Shown: one piece after another, positions 13,788 through 26,258 of the stretch | Position numbering within the stretch: position 1 is the stretch's first letter | How the letters are laid out: the number at the start of each line of letters is the position of its first letter | Source of the DNA: Tretioscincus oriximinensis | Taxonomy: Eukaryota > Chordata > Lepidosauria > Squamata > Gymnophthalmidae | DNA length: 64,000 bases | Assembly (NCBI GenBank): GCA_022410635.1 | Contig: JAJVDF010000162.1 | Location: forward strand, 1,123,034-1,187,033 | Direction: 5' to 3' | Notes under the pieces: generated by a model | Database searches by the model: none | What the model was told of the DNA's origin: nothing | What the model saw: the letters and a program-made list of their open reading frames with translations, nothing else | Position numbers and translations under genes: made by a program

Positions 13788-13969
13788 CTGGAAATGAGGG
13801 GAGAGTAAAAATGATTAGACCAGATGCCTCACACCAAACATGACCCCAAGCAAACCTAGAGGGCCACATTCACTATGGAACTTGCACACCTAAGATGTAC
13901 GACATCTGCCCCCCTTTCTATGCAACATCAATGCATCTCATACAGTTCTGCAAACAAAACATGCCAACA

Positions 13970-14372
13970 GGTACCATATTTTTCACACTATAAGATGCAC
14001 TGACCATAATGTGCATCTAGGGTTTAGAGGAGGAAAATAAGGGAGGGGGATTCTGAACCAAATGGTTTTATTTATTCTATTCTATTTTTATTTTTTGTCA
14101 CCAGCTGACAGCAAAGAGCTGGTGAGAAAAATACCAATATAGCCTCCATTTTTTTTTACCACAATGACAAGAACTGGCCAGAGGTGGAAGTAAATTCAAC
14201 GGAAGTTAATGAATAGTAAAGCAGAGTTTTTGACTGCACTGATCAGAAGTCACAGCAAATTCAATGGCAATCAATGAATTGTAAAGCAGAGATTTTGTTG
14301 TTATAGCAATCCAGGCAGATGGATTTCAAGCTACATTCACTTAAATACATCTTATAGTCCCAAAAATACAGG
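13970..14372. mobile_element. DNA transposon with CATATTTTTCACACTATAAG-type ends
   Basis: The left end reads CCATATTTTTCACACTATAA with GATGCACTGACCATAATG next to it. The right end is its inverse (ACATCTTATAGTCCCAAAAA). The inner part is AT-rich and noncoding. It is probably a nonautonomous cut-and-paste element. Confidence 0.6.
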
Positions 14373-15129
14373 TAATCATTTCTGCAGTGAAAAAAGGACT
14401 ATTACCACCTTAGTTTTTAGCTGGAACCTTGAAAATATCCAGCCTTTACACCAGTGACTTCCAAGTTTTCATTCATGTTTTTCTTCCCATTTGTTTGAAC
14501 TTTTCTATGATTTTCCACAGCTCAGTGTGTTCTGAAACAATTCATAGCACAGTAGGGGAAGGAAGAGATCTAAATATTCACTACTGAATCTGTTTAATTT
14601 GCATTTTTTAGTTTGCATTTCTGATATTCGCACAGTTGACTCAGTCTAGCAAAAATTCAGAAAGGAGGTCACTTCTCCAGAGAATTCAGTGAATTTTTTT
14701 CACTTTTAAACCATGTTGACATTGTTCTAAATATTAAATATTAATGGTTGCCTTCTCTTGTGCTATAAAATTCTGGCGTGTTCTTTTTTATTTTATTTTT
14801 TTACTGGGGTGGAGAGCATCTGATGTTTAATAGTATAAGAAAATAAGTCTAAATTTATGAATTCCACTCAATCAAAGCAGGTCCTGAACAACAGGCTGTG
14901 ATTCATATTTTCGTATTCAATTTGTACAACACATAAGAGATTACAGAAGACTAAGAACAACCGCTGAGCTGTCATCTTTATCCCTCCCTGGAATTATTTA
15001 ATACAAACACCACATGTTTTCACATTATCATGCTCTGTTGCTCTCTATTCCAATTTAGTGTGCTTCATACCCTATCCCATTCCCCACTCTGGCAGTTGAA
15101 CCTACTTGCAGTTTCTTCCAGACTATGCT

Positions 15130-15240
15130 TAGGAATCACAGAGTTGGAAGGACCTCCTAGGTCATCAGATCCAACCCCCTGCTCAATGCAGGATTCATTA
15201 AACCATCCCAGGCAGATGACTGTCCATCTGTCCCTTTGAC
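15130..15240 (-). repeat. CR1 LINE 3' end
   Basis: The sequence AATCACAGAGTTGGAAGGAC followed by CTCCTAGGTCATC and CAACCCCCTGCTCAATGCAG is the classic CR1 3' end, here on the minus strand. Confidence 0.85.
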
Positions 15241-15999
15241 TCTCAAAAAAAGTATCTCCAGGAACAATTCAGTCCGCACCAAAAGGTTCTGAGTCCTGCT
15301 ATTTTGTTTTATCTACACTAATGAGAATGTAATACAGAGCAGAAGATCTGGATTACAGGCTTCAGGACTGTACTGGGGGCTGAACTTAAACAGCATCACA
15401 ATGTAAATGTTCTGTTGCAAGTTGAGTCTTGCCATAATCCAAACCCACTGGCCTTTAATATTTTCCAGAAAGAGGAAATGCTTCCTACGAAATTAAGTTA
15501 GACCCAAATATTACATTCGCTTTTCCAATGAGTCACTAATACCAAAGGTTTTTTTTTCCTTTAAATAATGTTCATAAGACCTAACAATATAAATTGAGAA
15601 AGATATGTGTGGGGTACTCAAGAATCACCAGAGGGTGGAGAGAGTGAGAAAGCAGAAATACGCTCAAACCAATGATCTCTGCAAGGTTTCTCACAGTTGT
15701 ATAATTTGCTAATGAGAATCTGCAAATCAGCAATTCAGCTGAAAACTGCATCATGAAGATTTCGCAGAACAAAACCTTTCAAACTAATTCGTTTTAATTC
15801 ACTGCGTGTTGTGATGACTTTAGAAAGATGCAAAACTATTTAATGTTGCTAGAAACCAGATATTTAAACAAATATAAAAGCAAATTTCAAGCCCTACTAC
15901 TCTGAATTAATTTCATTTTGTTGCTCCCAGTAAACAAAGTGCTTTGAAAAAAAAATTCAAGCAAAACTTAATGTGTGTTGTTTGCCAAATCTCAAGCCT

Positions 16000-16130
16000 T
16001 AGGTCTTTTCCATACTGAATCTTATTCTGGGGTATATCTTAGAATGGGGCCTGCCATTTGTATGCTATTGCAAAGATCTAGTGCAGAGTTCAGCATATTC
16101 CAATATATACCCCAAAATGAGATCATTAAA
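16000..16130. mobile_element. Palindromic MITE copy
   Basis: A left part GGTCTTTTCCATACTGAATC and a right part with TATACCCCAAAATGAGATC face each other as worn inverted arms of the same family as 1560-1925. Confidence 0.45.
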
Positions 16131-16909
16131 GAAACAATCTTAGTTACTGCAGAACTAATGGTACACTTCATCTGCATTAGACAACAGTGTAATCCAGTAA
16201 GTCCTGATCTGGATTACCATATTAATGTGGTTGCTGATCTGATTAAACAAGTCCACCATTATATCTATTAAGTGTCCCAGCTCGGTTTGCCACTCTAGGG
16301 AAATCTGTAGTGCTCTAAATGTGGCTTGCTTCTACAATTATGCCCAAACTTATGCTTCCAGTCTCCAGAGCTGAACAGATACAAATGGGATTTTGAGCCG
16401 TCTTGCAGTCTGGGTCATCACACAATTTTACCTGCTTCCACTTACTGGGCCTCCTAGTACACGGAGGATAAGAAAAGACAAGCTATATGACTTTGCTTTC
16501 AAACGTCTCTCTGGTTTCTAGAGTGGGTGACAGTATAGAATAGTCTTCACCAAAGCCACTAGCATTTAGAGAAAAAGTGGTTTCTGAAAACACCAACTAC
16601 TCCTGTGCCAACTTATTTTTTCAGTTTATGTTGGACCAGCCACGGCATGGTCCCCGTGGAACCATTTGATCTAACCTCCAGCATGTTCCCTGTAGAACCA
16701 TTAAGCTTTCCTGCTTTGGGGAGAATAAAGCTGGCTGCTGCTTCTGTGGGCAAGGCCTGCTTCCAGAGACAAAAGATTTACTACCAGGGGCAAAGCATGT
16801 AGTTGCCAATACACCCACAATTTTGTGGGCCTGGATACTGCATAGACAGAGAGAGGGGACATGGCCTGGGTGTGAGAAGTGTACATACAGTCCTAGGTCA
16901 AAAAGGAGA

Positions 16910-17185
16910 CAAATCTGATTTTTATACTCTGCCCTTCTCATCCGAAGGGACTCAGCATGTCATACAAGGCTATGTTTCACCCAAAAGCTTACATTTACCT
17001 TCCTCGTCACATTTGGGGTACCTATTCATCAACTTGCAAATTACCTGCTTTCGAACAGCTAGGTTGACTGAAGCTAAGGCCAGGAGGGGGGCTCACTCCT
17101 CTCCATGTCAGATACAGGGCTTTAAACTCCAGCCTCCCTACTGAAATCTATAGCTCCTAACCTCTGCACCACAGTGCCTCTTAAG
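16910..17185 (-). repeat. SINE-like element
   Basis: On the minus strand it starts GGCACTGTGGTGCAGAGGTT (A-box-like) and ends in TTTTTATACTCTGCCCTTCT-type sequence shared with the other SINE tails. The middle differs from the main SINE family, so it may be a separate subfamily. Confidence 0.5.
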
Positions 17186-17639
17186 TATGCTCAATAGAGC
17201 ATACTAAGAGAAGACAAAGCCTTTGCCTGTTCTCCATCATTGCAAAAAAATCCCTAAAATCCCTTTAACTGAGTGTGATCAGACACACTTAAGGAAACAC
17301 ACTCTAAGCAACTCGGAGGTTCTAATGGGATCCCATCCCAAGGCCTGAAAATAGTCTCCTTTTACTCATTGAGGATTTAGTAAAGATGACTCTTACTTTT
17401 AACCAGATTGGATAGAGAGCAACATAGGATGGGTATGTATCCAATCACTGGTTGTGGAGTGGCTTCTACAGGCAATCAACCAATCAAGGCTAAGGAAAGC
17501 CAGGCAGACAAGCAGCCAAACAGTGGTGGGCACTGTTTTTATATATGTTTTATATATATGTTTTTATTGGTTTATATATACACAACATACACAAATTCCT
17601 CCCTCCCCTTGGACAACAATGAAAATAGCAACAGAATTG

Positions 17640-17905
17640 CCTTATACATAGTGCAATGTGGAGAGCATACTTAATACACTACATAACAAAGGATATCTAT
17701 CACTGTTTACACCAATCGGTATAACTTCCCACCAGTTATCCTGCCACAAATTATTTACCTGAATTCCTTGTAAACACAACCTTCTATACCGAAAAGCATC
17801 ATAGATGAAAATTTTGATTAAATAATCTAACCAGACATGTTTAGACCATTTTCCCTTGTTTTTCCATCCACGAGCAATAGTCAATTGGGCTGCCCAATAC
17901 ATTTA
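17640..17905 (-). repeat. L1-like LINE ORF2 C-terminal fragment
   Basis: The minus-strand frame reads MYWAAQLTIARGWKNKG, then WSKHVWLDYLIK, then LWQDNWWEVIP. AAxLxIARxWK followed by a W...WL segment and a final W-x-P block is the pattern of the C-terminus of vertebrate L1-type ORF2 proteins. It is 5'-truncated, with no upstream RT. Confidence 0.5.
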
Positions 17906-19320
17906 TGCAAAACATATTCCTGATGTTATTGTAGATTTAGTCTAAATGTATCATTCATAATCAAAATCTGTTTAGATAAAGGAATATCTATGTTTAGTAT
18001 ATAATTCACCTCCCCTGCCACTTCTCACAAAAAAAATGTTTGGGGGTGTTTTGCGTATCTATCAGTGAGATGCTTTTTCTTTAAGGCAGCAACTGAAAAA
18101 AAGCCAGATCTGAATAGTTGGTAGTTGGCAATACCAAAATCCACAAATAGACCATTCTGGCTAGACTAATTTTCTGAGCATGATTAAAACTTTTTGTTTT
18201 CTAACCTGTTTAAAAGAGTGAACGGAACATATAATGTTCAAGCACAGCATGAGAACAAAACTGCTTGCCTAAGTGTCGGGAAGATTTGGTAAACCTAATC
18301 TATTTTTTCTAAACAGAATCACTTCTACTACATGCTCCAGCTTGACTTAATACTAAAGCTTACTTTCAGTATGCATATATCAGACTTGAAAAATCAGATA
18401 TGAAGCCAGTCTCAAGCATAGATGGATTTTCAGAAATCTAGGAATCCATGTAATGCCCCACTGAATCAAACACCGAGCCTACCTTAGAACAACGATCTCT
18501 ACACAGGCTACTGCAGCCCAACAAGAGCCAAACTTCTGAAAATCCATCATCGCTCTCAAGAAAGTTCTTTGCAACTGAAACATTGCTAAAAAGGATCCTT
18601 TAGAATATTCTGGACTATGAAAGTGTGCTATTGGCATGCTCTTCATAATCCAGGATACAGGTGTTAATTCTGATGTGGATCAGGANAAGGTGCTGTTTTG
18701 ACACTACTGCTGCATTCCCATTTGAACTTAAAATCGGTTTTCCATTCCCTTTTAATCATTTCAAAATAGAAGCNAAGTGAGGGCTTAATTTTACCTGAGC
18801 AATCCCTAAGCAGTCATTCCACCTTAGCGTCTGGATTGCCGTGAGCTGAGAGTGCTCAGTGACTCCCTTTTAACGTGCTGCAATAGGTGGAAAAACCTGT
18901 TTTTCCAGAGGAGGGAGGGAAGCTGCTGAGCCTGGAGGGAATGCCAAACAAAAGAGCCCCCAGCCCGCTCTCTCGCTCACTTTTTGATGCCTGATCTCCC
19001 GTTGTCAGTGTGCAAGTGGCGTGAATTACAACAAGGAGCAGCGACAACACAATTCCACTAGGAACTGCGAAGCAGAAACCTGTGGTGTGCGTTTAGAGCA
19101 ACGCTGCAGCACTTCAGAGCCCGTTTTTATGGTAACACAGTCGGAATGATGGGCTTTGTCTTTGCAGTCGTACGGGTGTGAAGGGGCAATGCATTTGCAG
19201 CCTACCGTGGTCTGGGGCTCATCCAATCATCAGTATGACTCAGAAGTGACTGAGGAGACAGGACTTGCCATAGTCAGTATTAGTGAGCCTTTAACTTTGG
19301 AAGTCCATCAAATATAACAC

Positions 19321-20250
19321 AAGGACTGCATTTTCANGGGGGTGAAAGAAGAAGTTTTGATAACTCCAAAGTGGATACAATTCCCTCCACCCTTTTCTCC
19401 CCGTTTCCAGCTCGGTTTCACTTTCATTTCATCTTCTGCACAAAATTNGCACTGGTTTCTNCAGTTAATGGCCACATTGGTTGGGCAATCTGTTTTGGGA
19501 GTGTCCTGTTCCTACACTCCACTCTGCTTTTTAAAAAAAAAAATCGTGCCCAAGTTTTGCACAAACCCACAATTACAAAAAATTAATACAGCTATACCAC
19601 GTTTCCCTGAAAATAAGACAGTGTCTTATATTAATTTTTGCTCCCAAAGATGTACTACGTCGTATTTTCAGGGGTCGTCTTGTTTTTCCATGAAGAAAAA
19701 AAAATCACATTTATTGTTGAACAAAAAAATGAATGGTATTGCAGTTTCTGGCCACCAGGGAGGGCTCATCACAAACGAAAACTTTGCTACATCTTACTTT
19801 CTGAGGATGCCTTATATTTAGCAATTCAGCAAAACCTCCACCACATCTTATTTTCAGGGGACATCTTATTTTGGGGGAAACAGATTTAGTTTTTGCAAAA
19901 CTAGATCCTACTCACCCCCGCCCCCACCCCCCAATCCCTTAAAAGCCTCCATTGCCTCCTTGGAGATTAGAACAAAATGGAGGCACAACGGCAATGTGCA
20001 ACAGCATTGATACAGAGATGCTCCCACTATAGGCAAACGGTAGCCACAGAACGGTTTATTTATTTGTTTATTTATTTTTATACACCACCCTTAGCCCGAA
20101 ATGGGAAAAACTGCACCTGCACTGCTTTTGAGGGAGAACTCCATTCCAGTGAAAGTGCTCCTCCTGTGGATTAGGGGAATGGCATGGGCCCAAAGCAATG
20201 CCATACAGCTTTCGCTCCTGTTTTTTTTTTCCCTTAGTGAGAAGACAGCT
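19321..20250. mobile_element. hAT-like element with a second transposon inside
   Basis: The ends (AAGGACTGCATTTTCA and GTGAGAAGACAGCT) and the body (TTTTGCACAAACCCACAATT, GAACAAAATGGAGGCACAAC) match the 540-bp element at 44686-45225. The difference in length is an insertion at 19598-19887. It is noncoding. Superfamily assignment is uncertain. Confidence 0.65.
19598..19887. mobile_element. DNA transposon with CACGTTTCCCTGAAAATAAG ends
   Basis: The left end CGTTTCCCTGAAAATAAGAC is the inverse of the right end TCTTATTTTGGGGGAAACAG. Inner copies of the ATAAGAC/GTCTTAT-type motif repeat along the arms. It interrupts the larger element at 19321-20250; the paralogous unoccupied site is near 44930-44950. 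Confidence 0.7.
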
Positions 20251-21179
20251 AAGGTATATTTAAACTATATGATATTTGCTGGAGCTATTACATAGGAGTC
20301 ATTCTAAACCATGACAAGCAGAAAACTCTCTTATTTTACTCAGTACCATGCCTATGGTTACACCGACTCTCCTTGGGTGTCCACAAATTGCTCCCAGGGA
20401 AGAGATACAATGCTAAATGTCCTCCATACTCTCTCAAGGTTACAGGACCACCAAAGGGCTTGGGTGGGTGGAAAACAAACCTTTAACCCGATCCTCAGCA
20501 CTCTCATGCACGCCAAGCAATTTTATCAAAAGGTTGAACTGGGAATGTACCTGAAAGTTTTGAAGGTTTCTAGCACAAGGTGTGATGGGCCTGCCAGTGA
20601 AAGAGAGACTACTGTGTTTTTTGTTCTCTACCTACGCATGAGAATCTACTTGCCGTAAAACAATGATGTGTGAGAAATGTACATGAACGTCCTTTCTTTC
20701 ATTGTTGTTGGGACCAAAAGAAAGGAAGAAATACAGGTGAGGGAAGAAAGGAATGCAAAGAATGATCACCACCTCTTTATCGCTTGACCCTCAATTTAAG
20801 AAAAGGGGGTTAAGAAAAAGGACAATGAAAGACAACATCAGTCCTTCCATTCCCCATGTTAGGGGGCAGGTACGCCACCTCCTTCCCATGGAGCTCATCA
20901 CCCTGCGTGTTCACATGCCACATCTCAACCTTTGTTTGAACACTGCCGCAGCCCTGCTCCAGAGATGCCACTTAGGTAAATGGCACAGCGCCATCGGAAA
21001 AGAGGAAAACATGATCGGAGAAACCACCGTGACGGGTACAGACAAGGCATGCAAATACAGGTTTCACAGAGCGGGAAGAGCAAGGTGGACTCCTGCAGGG
21101 TTTATTTGAATGGCTCTCAGCTCCTTGTCGCCACGAGCATCACACACATGACACACGAAACTCTGAGAAACTTAGAAAA

Positions 21180-21520
21180 GGGGCAGTGAGAGGAAGGGGA
21201 GCGAGGGAGCAGGAGGAAGAGGAAAATATGTTATCAGACAGGAGAAAAGAAAGTGTAAAGAGAAAGAAGACGGTGGGGAACGAGAGATAAAAGGAAGGAG
21301 AGAGAAGGAGGAGAGGGAGAGGAAGGGGGAGAAGATGAGGAGGAAGGGAGGGAGTAAAGATATGGAAGGGAGTGGAGAGAGAAAAGGAAGAGAGGAAGGA
21401 GGAAAGGGAGAGAAGAAGGAGAGAGGGAACGAAGAAATGGAAGGGAGGGAGGAGAGAAAAGAAAAGAGAGAAAGAGAGAAGAAAGGGTGAGCGGAGGGGA
21501 GGGAGGAAGGAAAGCGACAC
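21180..21520. repeat. Long polypurine tract
   Basis: Roughly 340 bp of almost pure A/G on the plus strand (polypyrimidine in the KCNQ2 transcript), made of GGAGAGGAA-type units. Overlapping open frames rich in Ser/Phe/Leu or Arg/Glu/Lys are artefacts of composition. Such tracts can form H-DNA; none is shown here. Confidence 0.9.
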
Positions 21521-21677
21521 GAGGGTGCAAGGGAGTGAAGCGTCTGAAAACATACAGACCTTGGAGTTGGCTCAGGTTGCTGCTCTTTCCTTAAACAGAA
21601 GCAAAAGTACATTAGCAATGGAGTCAGATAGACAATGGAGACACAGTCTAACAAAACATAGCGACACAAAAACCTTT

Positions 21678-21785
21678 GGCCCTTTCTGTGGGGCCCTTTA
21701 TAGTCTGCACTAGTATGGCAATATGAATGGCAAGTCCCTAACCCAAGTTATTACTTGGAATAAGGCCCATCACAGAAAGGGCCTT
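21678..21785. mobile_element. Palindromic MITE, compact copy
   Basis: This copy begins GGCCCTTTCTGTGGGGCCC and ends CATCACAGAAAGGGCC, a clear inverted pair with the internal GTCTGCACTAGTATGGCA motif of the family. At about 108 bp it is the shortest intact-looking copy. Confidence 0.65.
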
Positions 21786-22430
21786 CGTTAGACAACAAAA
21801 GCTAAGGCACAAACCAGTGGTGGCTGGCCTCTGGGTTTGTGGGTTCGGCGAACACTCAGATTAAAATCAATGACAAAATCTCCTTCCATAGAGGAGCTTT
21901 CAACAAATAAAAAAGCTACAAGTAGCTTTTTTAATTGACAAAAGGGGTTGCCAATCCCAGAATCAATGGGAGGGCTACAGTTTCTCTCTCAGTCTCCATA
22001 TAGATGCCATTTTGTATTGACATTCAACTTGACTGAGAGACTGGTAAGTGTTTGAATGTGCCTCCTCCCAGCGGCTTTCCTAACTTTGCAGAGGCTAGAG
22101 GAACGTGCGCCTACCCCCCAACCCCAAACTGCGCCAGCTGCCGCTGGCACAAACAAAGATCCCCAGATAATACAGAGTTTAAAATCATCCCTTATGTAAA
22201 CAGAACTTGATCAGAATATTTCTGTTATAGTCACTTGTGTTATCTTTGAGCCAGTGCATTAAGAAGCAATGAATACGATTGCTAAAAGAAAAAAAATCAA
22301 CACACCCCAGTACCAAGGGCTTGCATTCAGCTCTAAAATTTATAAAGTAAGCCAAGTGGAAAAGTAGAAAAATATTTTGGTGTTATGACCACATTGGTGG
22401 AATGAAACCATGACTTAAATATGCTGTAGG

Positions 22431-22740
22431 CTAGGGGTGGGGAACCTAAGGCCTGGGTGCTGGACCAGGCCCGTGGCATGCTCCCTGAGAAACCATTAGG
22501 CTTCTCTGGTTAAATAATGATTCCTCACTTTGTTAAAACATGATGTGAAATATAAAAAGAGGAAGGAAGGTGATAGAAGAGGTGAGGGTGTGAGAATAAT
22601 TGAAAAGTCCATGATTCTGTGGGTCTGGATGGGAGAGGCTGTCTGAGCAGAGGAAGGGGTGTGGCCCTAGAGCAGTTAGGGATTATAGCCCACATTATGC
22701 TACAAATATCTGAGTGGCTCCTGCTGTAGGCTAACAAGTT
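22431..22740. mobile_element. hAT-like repeat copy
   Basis: The end GGGGTGGGGAACCTAAGGCC resembles the CAGGGCTGGGGAACCTT end of the better copy at 46756-47130, and both carry a GAAACCATTAGGCTT-type internal motif. The right border is unclear. Confidence 0.45.
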
Positions 22741-24401
22741 CTTTAATTAACTCCGTCAAGGTGTTTCCAACATTAGAATAACCACATTCCACATGACCAC
22801 TATTTTCACCAACCCCAAAAGCACAGAAAGGGGCAAAAAATATAACTCCATATTAGAAGTGAATTTCCCAGAAATAAGGTCTAAATCCTACCCCCAGCCT
22901 GCCAAACTGATAACAATATTACTGAAAAGAAAACGTTGTAAATACTCACGCAGATACTTTCATTTTTATTCGTAATGTATTTTTGCTACACAAGTATTGG
23001 GTTTTTTTTCCCATAACTGTTTTTCTTAAAATCATCTGCAACCTTTTCTAAATATTCCTTAGCAAATTAAAAGAGACCCTTAGATGCCAGAACGTCATAT
23101 ATGAATTGAAATATATTAATGAATTTATCAATAGTTTATTCAAATGTTGATGGAATAGTATGTTGCTATTGCCTCCAAGAGTGAATCCTAATATGAGTAT
23201 CAATACAATATTGTTTGACTTTATAAAGGCTAAGCGAAAAGACTTGAAACTATTGTATGTAAATTGATATAATGAGAGAATTTATGTGCAACGTTGGGAA
23301 TATATTCAATTGAATTTTCTTTCCATCGTTTCTTCATTTCTTTAAAGAGAAATAGCTTTTCAAAGAAGAAGAAGAAGACGACCTGGATTCTTATACCCGT
23401 TTTTCTCACCTTTCAAAAGAACTCAAAGCGGCTTACAAGGGTATTTTGCCCAAAGGCTGACATTCTATCTTCCCCACTTTAATGTTTAAAGATCTAATTG
23501 TTGTTCACTAGAAAATTATTTGAATGATTTGTTAACACTGAGCCCAGCTGGGACACATCTATGGTGTTGTGAACCATACAGCAATATAGTGATATTTTTA
23601 TATGAATTAATACATTTATTATGAATATTTATTTTATTTTTCAAGCACAGGGCTTGCTGTTAACATTTTATGGTACTGTTATTCATGTAGCTTATCACTG
23701 TACAAGAACTCTCATTATCTCGTTTTAATACATAATGCACTGGTGTGTAAGGGGCACTTGTAACTGTGCTCACAACGTTCCTTATTGGTTTGACCACATG
23801 ACACTCCAAGTAGCTTTGCTTTGTTCTGATTGGTTGCTGCTTCTGCCCTTAAAGAAATGTTGGCAGATAAAGGTGGGGCTAGCATAGAGGGAGACCTTTG
23901 AATTTTTTCTCAGTTGGAAACAGTGATGGAAAATCGTGTGAGACTTACATATGAGGTTTCTGACTGTTTTAGGCTTCCCTACGAGGGACAAATTCGATTT
24001 ACGTTTTTTCTCCCACTCTGCCCTACCCACCACCTGATATCATTCGGGGTGCCACACTCCCTGCCCCCTTTTCTTTTCAGCTGGGTCACATTACTTCCAG
24101 TCCATGCCCATCACTTATGTCATTTCCCATTCTGTTCTGGGATGTTATCTTAGTAACAGGCAGGGCCAGACTAATGTGACCAAAAAAGGGGTGGGGCCAG
24201 AAAGGGTGGGGTCAGGGCAGGCAAGGCTTTGTAGAAGTATTTTAGTTTTATTTTATACCATCAAAGATTAGAAATAGGTTGTTGGAAGACAAAACTGAGT
24301 TTGCTGAATATGCAGTATTGTATCATACTGATTATCTAGTTAACAATAAATCACATATCATTTTGGAATGAAGAAATTGTGCATGTTTTCCTTTCAAACA
24401 G

Positions 24402-24920
24402 ATTTCAGAGAAATAGCCGTGTTAGTCTAGCAGAAAGTCCAGCAAAGGAGCCAGCAGCACTTTGAGACTAACTTGAGAAAAGTGGTTGGCATAAGCTTTC
24501 GTAGACAGGTCTACTTCTTCAGATGCTGAGGGACTAATGCTAGGGTCAGGTATTTATAGGCCATCAGCAAAGGACTTAACAGAGATAATGGTTTCCTGGC
24601 CAACTATACATTCTTATGAAACCTGTTAAGTACTTGATTGCTTCTCTACTAGACATTGCCCCTTGTTGCCCCAGGCACCTTTTCACACAAGGAGATTAGT
24701 TCCTGCTATTTACCTGTTTTTCTAACAAGCAATTCAACCCCTCCCTACAGTTGCATATGCTTTGTCTTCTCCCATACACATTTCCCTATAAATACCTGAC
24801 CCTGACATTAGTCCCTCAGCATCTGAAGAAGTAGACCTGTCTACGAAAGCTTATGCCAACCACTTTTCTCAAGTTAGTCTCAAAGTGCTGCTGGCTCCTT
24901 TGCTGGACTTTCAAGCAGAG
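24402..24920. mobile_element. Foldback element with long inverted arms
   Basis: The left arm (24402-24560: AGAGAAATAGCCGTGTTAGT, AAGCTTTCGTAGACAGGTCT, TCAGATGCTGAGGGACTAAT, GGGTCAGGTATTTATAGG) is repeated in inverse at 24785-24915 almost without mismatch. The spacer of about 220 bp is noncoding. The arms would form a hairpin of well over 100 bp in RNA or single-stranded DNA. A second, shorter-spacer copy lies at 30185-30525. Confidence 0.85.
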
Positions 24921-25489
24921 TTCTAAAGGAAGTTTCTCAGCATAGCTCCAAACAAATAAGATCATAAAACAATTTTACCACTTTAAATGATAAGTTCAGC
25001 AACATTCAGAGTTTGCTTCTCATTAAAAAAAAACAAAAAACTGCTTATGATCTTGATACATCCCCATTATTTTGCTATTTAGGCAACTTATCACAGTAAC
25101 TTTTCCACAGAGCCTTTCAGTACTTACCTCATTGGAACGTGACATATATTGGAACGTGACAACCAGTAAGCTGCTTCTTCTACACAGAGGAACTGTGATT
25201 GTGGCTCAGAAGCATTCTATAGGCTACCTGGACTGGTTTACAAATGATCCATAAGCAGGTCCACAAATATGCCACTTATTCCAATCTAGGCAGTGGCCCT
25301 TCCACTTGCCACAACCCCATCTTAAAATATTGCATGAACCTCAGAGATGAGGCTGGGAAGCTCCCAATGGGAGCTTCAACAATCGTCTTCACATCCAGCA
25401 ATGGAGCACACATGTCCCTTCTTTGCATACCATAGTGTGAAAAAAGAGATGTCACACACTGAAGGAAAACAGGAGCCAAGCCTTAAAAG

Positions 25490-25632
25490 CTAGGCCCTAT
25501 CTACCCCGAGTCTTATTCTGGAAGATACACTGGAATAGAGACCTGCCATAGACTTCACTATCATACACATGACAGATCTCTAGTTCAAAGATATATCCCA
25601 GAATAACATTTAATGCAGATAGAGATCTAGTT
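25490..25632. mobile_element. Palindromic MITE copy
   Basis: It starts TAGGCCCTATCTACCCCGAG, ends ATGCAGATAGAGATCTAG, and has TATACACTGGAATAGAGACC facing AAGATATATCCCAGAATAAC within. It is of the same family as 1560-1925. Confidence 0.6.
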
Positions 25633-25867
25633 TGGAAAACTACCTCAAGGTTTGGTTCATTATCAACACAATTGAAAATTATTATAGCTTACTAGTTCAC
25701 CAGAACTGGTTTATGCTACTATATCAGAATTGTATCAAATCTGCTATATTCTCATAGTACCTTCTAAATGAGGTACAACTCGTGTTACTCCTAAGTTGTA
25801 GTTGACTCCAGCTTTATTCCCTAAGTAATTCTATGGGGATCTCTTTGCAGTTTTCTTGACTGAGATG

Positions 25868-26258
25868 TTTTATTTTATTTATACCATTCTATACACATGG
25901 GCTTCTGGGGGGTCAACAATAAAAATCCAACTTAACATATTGAAACAGTAGGAAAGGGGGAACAATTTTTTCAGCTCAAGACCAGAATCTTCAAGTGTTT
26001 TCTGAATGTGCAAGAGATGGTAATTGACGCACCCCAAGAGGGAGAATGTTCCACAGTCTGGGGGCTGCCACGGAAAACACACTATCCAGGTTCCTGCCCT
26101 TTTTGCCACTGAGAGAGGTGGTACAATCAGAAGAACCTTCTCTGCAGATCCTAAGGCACGGGCAGATTGATATGGGAGAAGGCATTCCTTTAAGTAACTT
26201 ACATAAGACTTTACAGATTAGAGTTAATACTTTGAATTGGTCTTGGTGGCAAATTGGC
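25868..26258 (-). repeat. L2-like LINE 3' end
   Basis: The minus-strand translation includes DSVFSVAAPRLWNILP, the RT-domain C-terminus of this LINE group, followed by the same 3' tail as 10553-10912. It is 5'-truncated and frame-broken. Confidence 0.7.

Noticed and set aside
16380..16470. Possible short exon with pyrimidine-rich acceptor and GTAAGTGG or GTAAAAT donor on the minus strand
   Set aside because: The resulting 8- or 22-nt exon would break frame and does not match the KDPPPEPSPS segment.
21140..21713. Several overlapping open frames of 100-165 codons
   Set aside because: They come from the polypurine tract; low-complexity composition explains the missing stops.
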